Positions 24,250 through 34,970 of a stretch of DNA of 64,000 bases are shown in pieces; the stretch's first letter is position 1; every line of letters starts with the position of its first letter. A model generated the notes under the pieces. It was not told the DNA's origin and made no database searches. It saw nothing but the letters and a program-made list of their open reading frames with translations. Made by a program: the position numbers and the translations under genes. Source of the DNA: Benincasa hispida (Eukaryota > Streptophyta > Magnoliopsida > Cucurbitales > Cucurbitaceae); assembly GCF_009727055.1 (NCBI RefSeq), contig NC_052349.1:34528134-34592133 (forward strand), read 5' to 3'.

Positions 24250-25502
24250 AACTAGGGCATAAAATGCGCCACAAGCCACTATTATCACAATAAAGTGTGA
24301 TAGGCCTTACATATCTAGAACAACTTCCAGATCAGTCAAGAATTTCCTGAGCCAAAAGACTTCCTTAGTAGCTTCACAAGCTGTTACATACTCAGCCTCT
24401 ATGGCGGAGTCAGCGATGCACCCTTGCTTGGTGCTTCTTCATACTACTGCCCTTTGTTAAGAGTGAACACTGGTCTTGATGTGGATTTCCTCGAATCCTT
24501 ATCAGTCTAAAAATCAGAGTCCATGTGTCCAGTAAGGATCAAATCCTTATGGCACAAACATGTAGTCTTTCGTTCTCCGTAGATACTTGAGGTGTTTTTA
24601 ACGATTGTCCAATGATTTAATCCTGGATTAGATTGATATCTACTGATTATCCCCACTTCATAGCAGATGTTAGGGCTAGTACATAACATCACATACATCA
24701 AGCTGCTCACAACAGATGCGTAGGGGATCTGTGTCATCTCCTCAATTTCTTGAGGTGTCTTAAGACATGATTCCTTAGACAATGTAACTCCATGCCTAAA
24801 AGGCAATAAGCTCCTCATGGAGTTCTGAATCGCATATTTGATAAGCATCTTGTCAATATATGATGTCTGAGATAGTAGCATTTTGTTCTTTCGATCTCTA
24901 AAGATCTGAATACCCAGAACAAACTAAGCCTTTCACAAATATTTCATTTAGAATTGGGTCGCTAGTTAGTTCTTAACTGTAGTCAGTAAACCTACATTAT
25001 TTCTAATGAATAGGATATCATCTACATACAACACTAGAAAAACTGCTGAACTATTAATGATTTTCTTGTATACATAAGGCTCATCAACGTTTTGAACAAA
25101 GCCATAAGATTTGATCACAGTATCAAACCTTATGTTTCAAGATCGAGAAGCTTGTTTTAGTCCATAAATAGACCGATTAAGCTTGCAAACCTTTTGCTTT
25201 TGACCTTGGGTTATGAATCCTTCAGGCTGTACCACGTAAATGGTCTCCTCAGGATTTCCATTCAAAAAAGCAGCCTGGACATCCATTTGCCAAATCTCAT
25301 AGTCATAATATGAAGCAATGGATAGGAGGATCCGAATAGACTTAAGCATGGCAACGGACAAGAAAGTCTCCTCATAGTCGACTCCCTTTACCAGGGTATA
25401 ACCCTTTGCCACCAGGCTAGCCTTGAAGGTTTGCACCTTCCTATTAGTATCTCGTTTCCTCTTATAAATCCATTTAAAACCTATAGGTTTAATCCCATCA
25501 GG
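24250..25502 (-). pseudogene. pol: Copia RT-RNase H fragment with stops
   Basis: The minus-strand reading begins at 25502 in RT (GIKPIGFKWIYKRKRDTN). It continues through VAKGY, VDYEETF and WQMDVQAAFLNGNPEETIYV, up to LKQASRS, then changes frame. The RT catalytic box YVDD is intact at 25017-25028. The later frame (24507-24881) has SYIDKMLIKYAIQNS, KTPQEIEEM, CYEVGIISRYQSNPG and LILTGHMDSDF (connection to RNase H). A poorly preserved RNase H continues to about 24250. Several internal stops and the loss of the RT N-terminus, integrase and gag make it a pseudogene. Confidence 0.9.
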
Positions 25503-26115
25503 TTAAAACAACTTAATTATATCATATATAATTAAATCCCTTTATTAATTTGAACAATTTAAATTAATCCAAAAACTGATTCTCAACTAAATTCTATTGA
25601 GTTACCAAAAGGACCTCATGGACTTCTAGCTTAAATCTCCAACGGTACCTAAATAATTTATTAAACTCTTTAATTACATTACTCACCATCCGTTAACTGT
25701 CAGACACTCCACTAAAGATCGACTACTACACTCTTCGCACTACACATATATTTTTGTGTCAATTGGATATAACCAATCAATAATACAATGATTCTTCACA
25801 AATTGCTCGTAAGTACAACTAGGCCAAATTATCATTTTGCCCCTATAGTTACATCTTACTCCTTAAGTACCACTGATCTCTCTAATGAACAATAGATCAA
25901 AGTCAAACTATGATTAAACCCCTCTCGAGCTAGGAAAGGGTGTGGCGCCACATTTTTCAAGACTCGGAGTCAACCTTTAAGGGAGCAATTTATCTACTTA
26001 CCCTTGCCTCAGGGAAGGAGTGAATTCTATCTTGTGTAGTTGTGTTCCCAACCCCTTAATCAGATGAATCCTCAAAATGGTAGGCTTGTTGAGTCGGCGA
26101 TCTGGCCATTCTCAA

Positions 26116-26963
26116 TGATGGTACATATAATTCACCACATCTTCTAATTAATCATCGCAAGGCACTCCCTATTTTTATTATCTTCTTCAAAATTTGAAAG
26201 TCTTAAGTTTTATTTTGTGCAAACCTCTGCTCAAACATTTATTACCGCATTCTTGTAAGTTTCTTTTTAGCTTTGTGGTGAGAACGCTTCCAACCTCTAA
26301 GTTTGGGGGTGGCAGCGGTCTCGGAGAATTGCGTTCATTGCATTGCAATCATTTGAAAAAAAAAACAAGTTTTTGAGAATAATAACTCCAATGTCAAGGC
26401 AATGGGGAAACCCATGTTGATAAGAGTTAAGTTGTGAAAAGCATTTACCCGTAGTTAGATGTCCACATGACACACGTAGAGGCAAGCCAAAACGAAGGAA
26501 AGTCGCCAAGATTAGCGCATAAGCGCAACTCCTCTATCCGGCGCAAGCCAAATCAAATGAGACAAGAGTTGAGTTGAATATGGAATGCAACCGAAGTTGG
26601 ATGCCCGCATGACACATGTGGGGGTAAGCCAAAACGAAGGGCATAACCAGGTTCAACACTGCATTTGAATAAGTCATCGCAAAATTTTGAAGTATTTTGA
26701 ACGAACGCATTCTCAAAAGATAAACGCAAAGTTGCGGTGAATGAATAAAAAGTTTTTTAGCAAAGGCTTGCCGAATTTTAACTTAGAAAAGATCCTTTTG
26801 AAGAAGCAGCCAAAGTGGAGGAGAGCTTTGCGGTGATGGTCAGAGGTGTGTGTAAATTATATTCTGAGAAGTTGTTCATCGCAAAGGAAAGCATGAAGGT
26901 GAGTTAGAATTTCTTGAGTATAATGCATGCTTGAGGACAAGCATGATTTTAAGTTTGGGGGTG
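26116..26963 (+). other. Gypsy 3' internal region with duplicated motif and polypurine tract
   Basis: Non-coding 3' part of the element. It has two copies of a motif containing GTTGGATG.CCGCATGACACA and GGCAAGCCAAAACGAAGG (about 26452-26505 and 26592-26640). The closing block is GCTTGAGGACAAGCATGATT followed by the purine tract AAGTTTGGGGGTG (26951-26963). The same layout occurs at 29549-30398 and, inverted, at 41638-42300 in the other Athila-like element. Confidence 0.75.
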
Positions 26964-28918
26964 TGATGACATGCAGAGGCCTTTAACTTAGAATTATGAA
27001 GGTTGTTAAGCAGAATATGCAGCAATTGTGCTAGGAATTCTCGAGAAAGTGAGCTTGCGTCGATCAGCATGATGAATCTTGGCTAACCCGTTATTATGCT
27101 TCAATGTTCTCTTTTTGTAGTTAATACAAGAAGTGGACGCAAACGCGGAAACTGGACCACTGCATAGACGACCGCATGCGGAGAAACTCTCCATTGCAAA
27201 GGCGAACGCATCGATCAATGCATGGATGTTGCGGTAATCATCCGTATGGGTCTATCGCATGAGAGTTGCACTCGTCGAGCGATTGCGGTCATCGTGTAGA
27301 GTTGCGGTATTTAGCGAATGCGGTCATTGAATGATTACGGCTACGCGATAACACATGATAAAGGGATCAACGCAAGGTTGGTGGAATGAACGAATCAACG
27401 CATCTACCTTGGGAAAATCAAAAAATGATGTTGATATTTCACCTATCACGCCGTTAGCTGTAGAGGTTCAGAAAAGGACTAATGCGTCAAATGTCAGACT
27501 TAGAGCAGTCCATTAATGCTGTCGGCGATCCAAGCTCTATAAATAGAAGCCGATGAGAAGAAATTCAAGTTATCCAAGATTTTTCCCTGAAGTTCACCTC
27601 TACCGTCGATCGTTTTGACGCCCGTCAGCCTTGAGCCAGTCATTGCTTCCAGCCGGTCATTTCATTTTCCTTTCTCTTCTTATATTGTATTGTATGACAT
27701 TTTGTGATTAAGGAATTAATACAATTTGTTATCAATGCATTTCTCTGTCTCCTTCGACTCCATCTCCATCTTCTTTGCTTAGCATTTTTACTTTCATTGC
27801 AACACTTAGTGAGATTGCTTGGGTATCACATACTTAGTCATGTGGATTAGGGATATGAAGCATGTAGCAACCCACCGAGAGGAGTGCATTGCGTGAGTGT
27901 GTGAGTAACCTTATTTGCTTAGTGTGAAGCTACGAAAATGCCTGTCTATAGGCTAATGTAATACTTGTCTATGAGTAAAGTGAACAACAACCAACTACCC
28001 GGGAGGGTAAGTGGTTAGTCGCATTAAGCAATGTATGCATTGTTCACTAGAGATAGGAATAATCTTAGGTCAGCCAAGTTCATGCGGTTACCTTGTCCTA
28101 TGAGCGCATCATTCATAGTTTAGGCATACTTGAGAGAGTAGTCTAAAACCCAAATCTAAGACTCGAGAGAGCGGATTTGAATGCATAGACAAGAACGGGG
28201 AACTTAGAGATAAGCTCTGTTTGTTAACCTGCATTGCATTTACCCTAGGAATAGGTATGATATTATGTGGTCACCTTATTTGTGTGTGTCACTTTGTCAT
28301 CGCATAAATAAGAATAAAGGCTTATGTGTAGGTCCTATAGACTTATCGCATATACCGCATGCGTTCTAGCATTAGAAGCCGTAGCATTCGCACCGAGGAG
28401 GTGGTTGACTATTGTATGTATGTTGCATGATCGCATGGCTTGCGTTGACTAAGGTTGCCCTTGCGGTCACTCTTAAGTATTGCAATGAAAACATCTCCGC
28501 ATTTCATCTATTTTCCCAATCACTTATTTCATGTCAAGAATTGTCATGTCTCTACCTCTCATGTATATTTTCATTGCGTTGTCTGTTAGTTAGGAGTAGA
28601 AGTAGAATTAATTTAGCAACCCCTCCATCATTCTTTTATTTAAACCACCGCATGTACATTACCGCATTCATTCAGCTACAAGTCCCCGTGTTCGACCTCG
28701 AATCACCCGAGAAACTTGTGTTTGTATTATACTTGGCGTGAGCGCAAGAAAACTCGTGATAGGATGCATGGTCATCGCATACATCTGTTAACGCATATTA
28801 ATTCCAACGTATGACCATCAACGCATGACTATCAACGCATACCTTAAGAACATGCATCGCATATTGCATCCAAGGGATTTTAGGGTTTGAGTATTTGACG
28901 TCTAATTTCCCATCATCA
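26964..28918 (+). repeat. Athila-like LTR, 1955 bases
   Basis: It starts TGATGACATGCAG directly after the purine tract and ends CATCATCA six bases before the tRNA-Asp primer site. The words TGCGGT, CGCAT and GCGAT are very frequent, especially upstream of the TATA box at 27543. It contains about 480 bases (27945-28430) absent from the partner LTR. Confidence 0.85.
27542..27551 (+). promoter_or_regulatory. TATA box of Athila-like LTR
   Basis: CTATAAATAG, a strong plant TATA box, about 580 bases into the LTR. The partner LTR has only GATAAAATG at the aligned place, so only this LTR keeps a good core promoter. Confidence 0.65.
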
Positions 28919-28924
28919 AGTTTT

Positions 28925-28942
28925 TGGCGCCATTGCCAGGGA
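28925..28942 (+). other. Primer binding site, tRNA-Asp type
   Basis: TGGCGCCATTGCCAGGGA, two changes from the tRNA-Asp site used by Athila/Tat-type gypsy elements, six bases after the LTR end. Confidence 0.85.
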
Positions 28943-29041
28943 CTTGTCTGATAATTGTTTGTTCAGTTTTGTGTCTTTGCGAGCAAACTTTTTATCTTGG
29001 GAGTATTGTAGCTTGTGCGACCAGGTTGCAAACAATATTGA

Positions 29042-29293
29042 AGTGTAAGCGATGCGCCGAAAGCCGGTATTGACCCCAAGGTAGAAGGGCAATCAGTCAT
29101 AAGAGCTGAAGGCAATTCTAAGCACATGGTCGCGAACATGCGCCCAACAATTGTCGGAAGTTCCAATGGTCAAGGCAACATGACCCAAGCAGTTGAAAAC
29201 CATCTCCTGCATGGAAGACTCCTTGTGGTGACAACACCCTTATTTTTCCAGGGACGTCTGCTACTCTATCTTTACTTTTCTTTCTTAGTTTAG
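29042..29293 (+). pseudogene. Gypsy gag N-terminal remnant
   Basis: An ATG-less open frame after the primer site that includes KAGIDPKVEGQSVIRAEGNS, KHMVANMRPTIVGSSNGQGN and MTQAVENHLLHGRL before the stop at 29291-29293. The place fits the start of gag in an Athila-like element, but I cannot match a defined domain. The downstream internal is non-coding. Confidence 0.35.
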
Positions 29294-30398
29294 ATTATTT
29301 TTATTTTGGATATATGGCTGCTTTCTTGGTTGTGGTGCGATTGTTCCTTGCAAGTGCAACAATAAGTCTCCTCGGTTTGAAGAACAATGGAAGAATTCCT
29401 TTCATCCTTCAACGCATGGCTTCAATCGCATGAATTCCAACGCATGATCACATGCGTTGTTTCGCCTAAGGTCTTTTCTTGTTATCTTGTATGCCTTATT
29501 CTTTCGAAATTCTTCCTTTCCCGATTGCGTTGCTTTGCGATGTTTCTATGATGGTACGTATAATTCACCGTATCTTCTAATTAATCATCGCATGACACTC
29601 CTTACTTTTATTAGCTTCTTCAAATTTTGAAAGTCTTAAGTTTTATTTTGTGCAAACTTCTGCTCAAACATTTATTACCACATTCTTGTAAGTTTTTTTT
29701 TTAGCTTTGTGCTGAGAATGCTGCCAACCTCTAAGTTTGGGGGTGGTAGCGGTCTCGGAGAATTGCGTTCATACCATTGCGATCATTTGAAAAAAAAAAG
29801 CGAGTTTTTGAGAATAATAACTCCACTGTCAACGCAATGGGGAAACCCATTTTGATAAGAGTTAAGCTGTGAAAGGCACTTACCTATAGTTGGATGTCCG
29901 CATGACACACGTAGAGGCAAGCCAAAATGAAGGCAAGTTGCCAGGATCAGCTCATAAGCGCAACTTCTCTATCTGGCGTAAGCCAAATCAAATGAGACAA
30001 TAATTGAGTTGAATATGGAACGCAACCGAAGTTAGATGCCCGCATGACACACGTGGGGGTAAGTTAAAACGAAGGGCGTCACCAGGTTCAACGCTGCATT
30101 TGAATAAGTCATCGCAAAATTTTGAAGTATTTTGAACGAACGCATTCTCAAAAGCTAAACACAAAGTTGCGGTGAATGAATAAAAAGTTTTTTAGCAAAG
30201 GCTTGCCGAATTTAAACTTAGAAAAGATCTTTTTGAAGAAGCAGCCAAAGTGGAGGAAAGCATTGCGGTGATGGTTAGAGGTGTGTGTAAATTATATTCT
30301 GAGAAGCTAGTCATCGTAAAGGAAAGCATGAAGGTGAGTTAAAATTTCTTGAGTATAACACATGCTTGAGGACAAGCATGATTTTAAGTTTGGGGGTG

Positions 30399-31951
30399 TG
30401 ATGACATGCAGAAATGCATGTCATCTTAGGCCTTTTACTTAGAATTATAAAGGTTGTTAAGCAGAATATGTGGCAATTGTGTTAGGAATTCACGAGAAAG
30501 TGAGCTTGCGTCGATCGGCATGATAAATCTCGGCTAACCCGTTATTATGAGTTATTATGCGTTCAATGTTCTATTTTTGTAGCTAATACAGGAAGTGGAC
30601 ACAAACGCGGAAACCGGACCACCGCATAGATGACCGTATGCGGAAAAACTCTTCATTGCAAAGGTGAACGCATTGATCAACGCATGGATGTTACGGTAAT
30701 TAGTCGTATAGGTCCATCGCATGGGAGTTGCGCTCGTCAAGCGATTGCGGTCATCATGTAGAGTTGCGGTATTTAGCGAATGCGGTCACTGAATGATTGC
30801 GGCGACACGATAACGCATGATAAAGGGATCAACACAAGGTTGGTGGAATGAACGCATCAATACATCTACCTTGGGAAAATCAAAAGATGATGTATCCATT
30901 TCACCTATCACGCCGTTAGCTGTAGAGGTTCAGAAAAGGACTAACACGTCGAATGTTAGACTTAGAGTAGTCCCTTAATGCTGTCGGCGATTACCCCTGC
31001 AACCCATGATTTTACCTATGATCCAGATAAAATGCATGAGAAGACACTTGAGAGTTCTTCACCTCCTTCATCCATTCCAAGTGACGACCGGAGCTAGATC
31101 TCGGGAGAGTCAGCTTTACCGCCCATCCATGGCACCACTGGCAGCCTTGACGCACATCCGCTGGAAGCAAGTCTTTGCTTCCAGCCGGTTATTTTATTTT
31201 CCTTTCTTTTCTTATATTGTATTGTATGACATTTTTTGATTAAGGAATTAATACCATTTGTTTTCAATGCATTTCTCTATCTCTTTCGACTCCATCTCCA
31301 TCTTCTTTGCTTAGCATCTTTACTTTCATTGCAACACTTAGTGAGATTGCTTGGGTATTGCATACTTAGTCATGTGGATTAGGGATATCAAGCATGTAGC
31401 AACCTACCGAGAGGTGTGTGTTGCGTGAGTGTGTGAGTAACTTTATTTGCTTAGTGTGAAGTTGCAGCATGGCTTATGTTGACTAAGGTTGACCTTGCGG
31501 TCACTCTTAAGTATTGCAATGAAAACATCTCCGCATTTTGTCTATTTTCCCATTCACTTATTTCATGTCAAGAGTTGTCGTGTCTCTACCTCTCATGCAT
31601 ATTTTCATTACGTTGTCTATTAGTTAGGAGTAGAAGTAGAATTAGTTTAGCAACCCCTCCATCATTCTTTTATTTAAACTACCGCATGCACATTACCGCA
31701 TTCATTCAGCTACAAAACCCTCTGTTCGACCTCGGATCACCCGAGAAACTTGTATTTGCGTTATACTTGGCATGAGCACAAGAAAACTTGTGACAGGACG
31801 CATGGTCATCGCATACATCTGTTAACGCATATTCATTCCAATGCATGACCATCGACGCATGAACATCAGTGCATACCTTAAGAACATGCATCACATATTG
31901 CGTCCAAGGGATTTTAGTTGTCGAGTATTTGACGTCTAATTTCCCTCATCA
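30399..31951 (+). repeat. Athila-like LTR, shortened partner
   Basis: It starts TGATGACATGCAG after the purine tract (30386-30398) and ends CCTCATCA. Compared with 26964-28918 it lacks the 480-base block (junction near 31462) and differs strongly around the TATA region (30990-31160). Many differences are CG to CA or TG changes. Confidence 0.85.
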
Positions 31952-32404
31952 CTTTCTAGCACCAATTACGAATTAGGACCTTCGATTTGTTCAGATTAAT
32001 TGATTGTTAACCTTTGTAGAGATTAGTTAATTCACATCAATTGGGTAGCTATGCATGCATAATTTGAATCTATGATATGTTAGCTTAAACAATGATTGGA
32101 ATTACATTGAATGGCTACTTGATCCGAGAACAACACGAATCCATTATCTTTTCATATTTCAATTGCACTTTACTTTATCTTGCATGTTTTCAATTTAAAA
32201 CCAAAAACCAAACCCCCATTTTTACTGTTTTTCCACAGTCAAATCTAACCCAAAAATAAATTAATTCTTTGTTGCTCTATGGTTCGACCCCGCACTTACC
32301 ACTATTGCTACATTTTAGTAGTAATAGGAGTAGTTCGGGTATTTTATACATTTTCTTTTGTTTCAGTTTTGAGTCGAATTAATGAAATCTATTTTCGATC
32401 TGAA
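31952..32404 (+). repeat. 3' portion of another gypsy LTR
   Basis: It resembles the last 450 bases of the LTRs at 2585-3919 and 52917-54261 in layout: an AATTGGGTAGC.ATGCA region, GGTTCGACCCC.CACTTACCACT, GTAGTAATAGGAGTAGTTCG, then TTTGTTTC. It is diverged, and the left part is missing. Confidence 0.5.
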
Positions 32405-33030
32405 TAAACGACGTTATATAATGAGACTAAACATTTCATGGTCCGGTCTTATACAAATTCCTTTGTATAGAATATATCCGCTCGCATGTCTATACATGAA
32501 TGATCAGGATCAGATCATTTATAGTACTTTACAACAATTGCAATACCTACAAAGCAGGCTATAGTCGTAAGGTCATCAGGATAAGGTACCCAACCTTATC
32601 CATCTATTACAGACCATTTAAGTTATCAGTTAAATATGATCCACCCGTATGTCTCTACATACATGTTTATGTTACAAAACTAACATTGGATGTTAGTTTA
32701 TTGGTTTGTGATTGATGCAACTAAAATATCTTATACAATGAATAAAATATCAAATATTTTATTAAATACATAATGACGTTCAACAATGTTTACAAACTAT
32801 AGGACCTTATGAGATTTAGGGCATCAACCCCAACACATAGATGACATGACCTGAATCCTAAGTGAGTTATGAACTCCTACTTATGAAGGCGGTCCTTTGA
32901 TTTATATGGGTGAGAGTGGCCAGATTGCCAACTCAATAAGCCTACCATTTTGGGGATTCGTCTGACTGGGGAGCTGGGAACACAGCTACACGAGACGAAA
33001 TTCACTCCTTCCCTGATGCAGGGGCAAGAT

Positions 33031-33484
33031 TTTTGGGATTGGTGTCCTAAATCTCCTTGTAATCTCATAGTTTGTAAAATTTGTATATTCATATTGTTAT
33101 TAATAAAATAAGTATTATTTTATAAGCATTTACTCAATCTAATAAAATAAGATCCTAGATTATTTTATGTAATTTAAACAAGTATGTAAAGACATACAAG
33201 TGGATCTTGTTGAGGAACTCTTGAAGAATAGTTCGAGGACTATATTAGTTTATTGGATCTTTTGAAGAATGGGATTCGTTCGTGACCTTGTTCGAGGGAT
33301 TTTTAAAGAATAATCTTCAAATGTAAGAGTTTTTGAAACCCTAAGTTTTCCTTTATTAATGCATGCTATAATTTATGTAAATTCATATCTTGCTCTTGAT
33401 TTACTCTAAACTTACATTCAATGAAAAATAGATTTAGGATGATCTTGCTTCTGCTCAAGGTTCTCTCCGCATAGAGTTCCTGTA
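33031..33484 (+). repeat. Internally deleted plus copia LTR
   Basis: About 190 bases matching the start of the LTR at 21402 (GGATTGGTGTCCTAAATCTCC to GTGGATCTTGTT). They are joined to about 260 bases whose last part (CTTCTGCTCAAGGTTCTCTC.GCATAGAGTTCC) matches the end of the LTR family seen inverted at 21845. The middle, over 1 kb, is missing. It sits directly after another truncated copy of the same LTR. Confidence 0.6.
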
Positions 33485-34970
33485 ATGTAACGTGCATGTC
33501 CATATTTGGAACAATTTCCAATTTTGTTAGGAACTTTTTGAGCCAAACTGCGTTCTTAGTTGCTTCACAAGCAGCTAATACTCAGCCTTTATATGGAGTC
33601 TGTTATGCATCCCTACTTGATGCTTCTCCAAACTACAGCTCCCCGTTAAAGGTGAACATTGACCCTGACATAGATTTCCTAGAATCCTTGTCAGTCTGGA
33701 AGTTAGAGTCGGTGTACTCTGTAAGGATTAAATCCTTAGACTCATATACCAGCATGTAGTCCCTCGTTCTCTAAAGATAATTGAGAATGTTCTTAACTGT
33801 CATCTAATAGTTTAACCCTCGATTAGACTAGTTCCTACTGACTATTCCCACTACATACATTAAGCTGCCTATAGTTGAGGCGTAGGGAATATGTTTCATA
33901 TTCTCAACTTTTTAAGGTGTCTTAGGACACTGTTTCTTAGACAAGTGAACCCCATTCCTAAAAGGCAATAAACCCTTCTTGGAGTTCTGCATCGAATATT
34001 GAGCCAACATTTTATCGATATACATTGCTTGAGACAATGCCAACATTTTGTTCTTACGATCCCTAATGATTTGAATCCCAAAAACATACTACGCCTCTCC
34101 CAAATCTATCTTTTGGAATTAGGCCACAAGTCAAAGTTTCACTTCAGTAAGGTACCCTACACCATTCCCAATGAGTAGAATATTGTCCACATAAAGTACA
34201 AAAAAACTACTTTATTATTCTTGATCTTCTCGTGTACACAAGGCTCATCAACATTTTGGTCAAAACCAAAAGATTTGATGCAGTATCAAATCTAATGTTC
34301 AAAGATCTGGACGTTTGTTTGAACCTCTAAATGGATCAATTCAGCTTGCAAATCTTTTGCTCCTGACCTTGAGTATGAACCCTTTGTGCTGAGACATAAA
34401 GATATTCTCTTTAAAATTACCATTCAAAAAGATAGTCTTGACATCCATTTGCAATTTTTCATAGTCATAATATGTGGCTATGAACAAGAGAATTCTTATA
34501 GACTTTAACATAGTAATAAAAGAAAAGGTTTTCTCATAATCAACCCCTTCTCTCTAGGTATAATCCTTTGCTACGAGTCTAGCTTTGAAGGTCTGTACCT
34601 TCTCAGCTGCATCTCTCTTTCTCTAATAGATCCATTTCTACCCTATGGGTTTTACCCCTTCAGGTCGATCTACAAGCTCTCATACTAAATTGAAGTATAT
34701 TGACTCTATTTCAAGGTCCATGACTTTGACCAATTGGTCATTATCTACGTCATTCATATTTTGTCAATATGAAAATAGATCTTCAACTCCATCATTAGGT
34801 ATGACTACCTGAGTTTCAGTTAAACCCAAATAGCAGTCAGGTCATGATACAACTCTCCTACTGCGTCGAGGCATTCTTAACGATTAAGAAGGATGAGATG
34901 GACATGAAGAACTAGCTCTTTCATCAACTCTTGTTGAGGACTAGCTTCATCAACAACTCTTGTTGACTCT
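33485..34970 (-). pseudogene. pol: Copia RT-RNase H remnant with altered catalytic box
   Basis: On the minus strand, the fragment starts in the integrase-RT linker (34970) and runs through RT. At 34182-34193 the box reads YVDN instead of YVDD: the second catalytic aspartate has become asparagine. It continues with the RT thumb/connection segment and ends in RNase H (GAVVWRSIK, then IVPNMDMHV) before the cut at 33485. Many stops are present, so it is not functional. Confidence 0.8.

Larger units (their letters stand above)
26116..31951 (+). mobile_element. Athila-like Ty3-gypsy, tandem internal-LTR-internal-LTR
   Basis: Order on the plus strand: 3' internal fragment ending in a polypurine tract (26116-26963), LTR (26964-28918), primer site, short internal (28919-30398) ending in a second purine tract, LTR (30399-31951). 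The segments from 26116 and from 29549 are homologous from their TGATGGTAC.TATAATTCACC start onward. This is the structure left when unequal recombination between elements yields tandem copies sharing an LTR; the leftmost LTR has been lost. The complete internal region is only 1480 bases, with a gag-start remnant and no pol, so it is non-autonomous. Confidence 0.8.
21845..32835 (-). mobile_element. Ty1-copia element with CATAG target duplication
   Basis: Minus-strand element with ends TGAAGGAACTC (21845) and CCCCAACA (32835), that is TG...CA termini, between two exact copies of CATAG (21840-21844 and 32836-32840) inside another LTR. 3' LTR at 21845-24182, purine tract at 24183, RNase H to partial RT at 24250-25502, then an abrupt junction into the 5' LTR at 25503. 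The primer site, gag, protease, integrase and about 1 kb of 5' LTR were lost in one internal deletion. The 5' LTR carries a nested tandem Athila-like element and a gypsy LTR piece. Confidence 0.92.
25503..32835 (-). repeat. 5' LTR of minus copia element, truncated and interrupted
   Basis: 25503-26115 and about 32405-32835 together match the 3' LTR from its position about 22840 to its end, with about 120 bases missing at the interruption. The minus-strand start TGTTGGGGTTGATGCCC is at 32835. Its inner 1 kb (U5 side) is deleted at 25503, where it joins RT. The 26116-32404 interval is filled by gypsy sequence. Confidence 0.85.
21388..33030 (+). repeat. Plus copia LTR 5' portion with purine tract, interrupted
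   Basis: The polypurine tract AAGTGGGAGAT (21391-21401) is directly followed by an LTR start TGTTGGAATTGGTATCC (21402). The LTR runs to 21844, is interrupted by the element at 21845-32835, and resumes at 32836 with ATAGATGACATGACCTGAATC, ending near 33030 where another LTR start occurs. CATAG is duplicated around the insertion. Only about 640 bases of LTR remain, with the 3' part lost. Confidence 0.8.

Noticed and set aside
28412..28741. 109-codon plus frame (and a 99-codon relative at 31476)
   Set aside because: Both lie at the same place in two gypsy LTRs; similarity reflects LTR homology, not a conserved gene.
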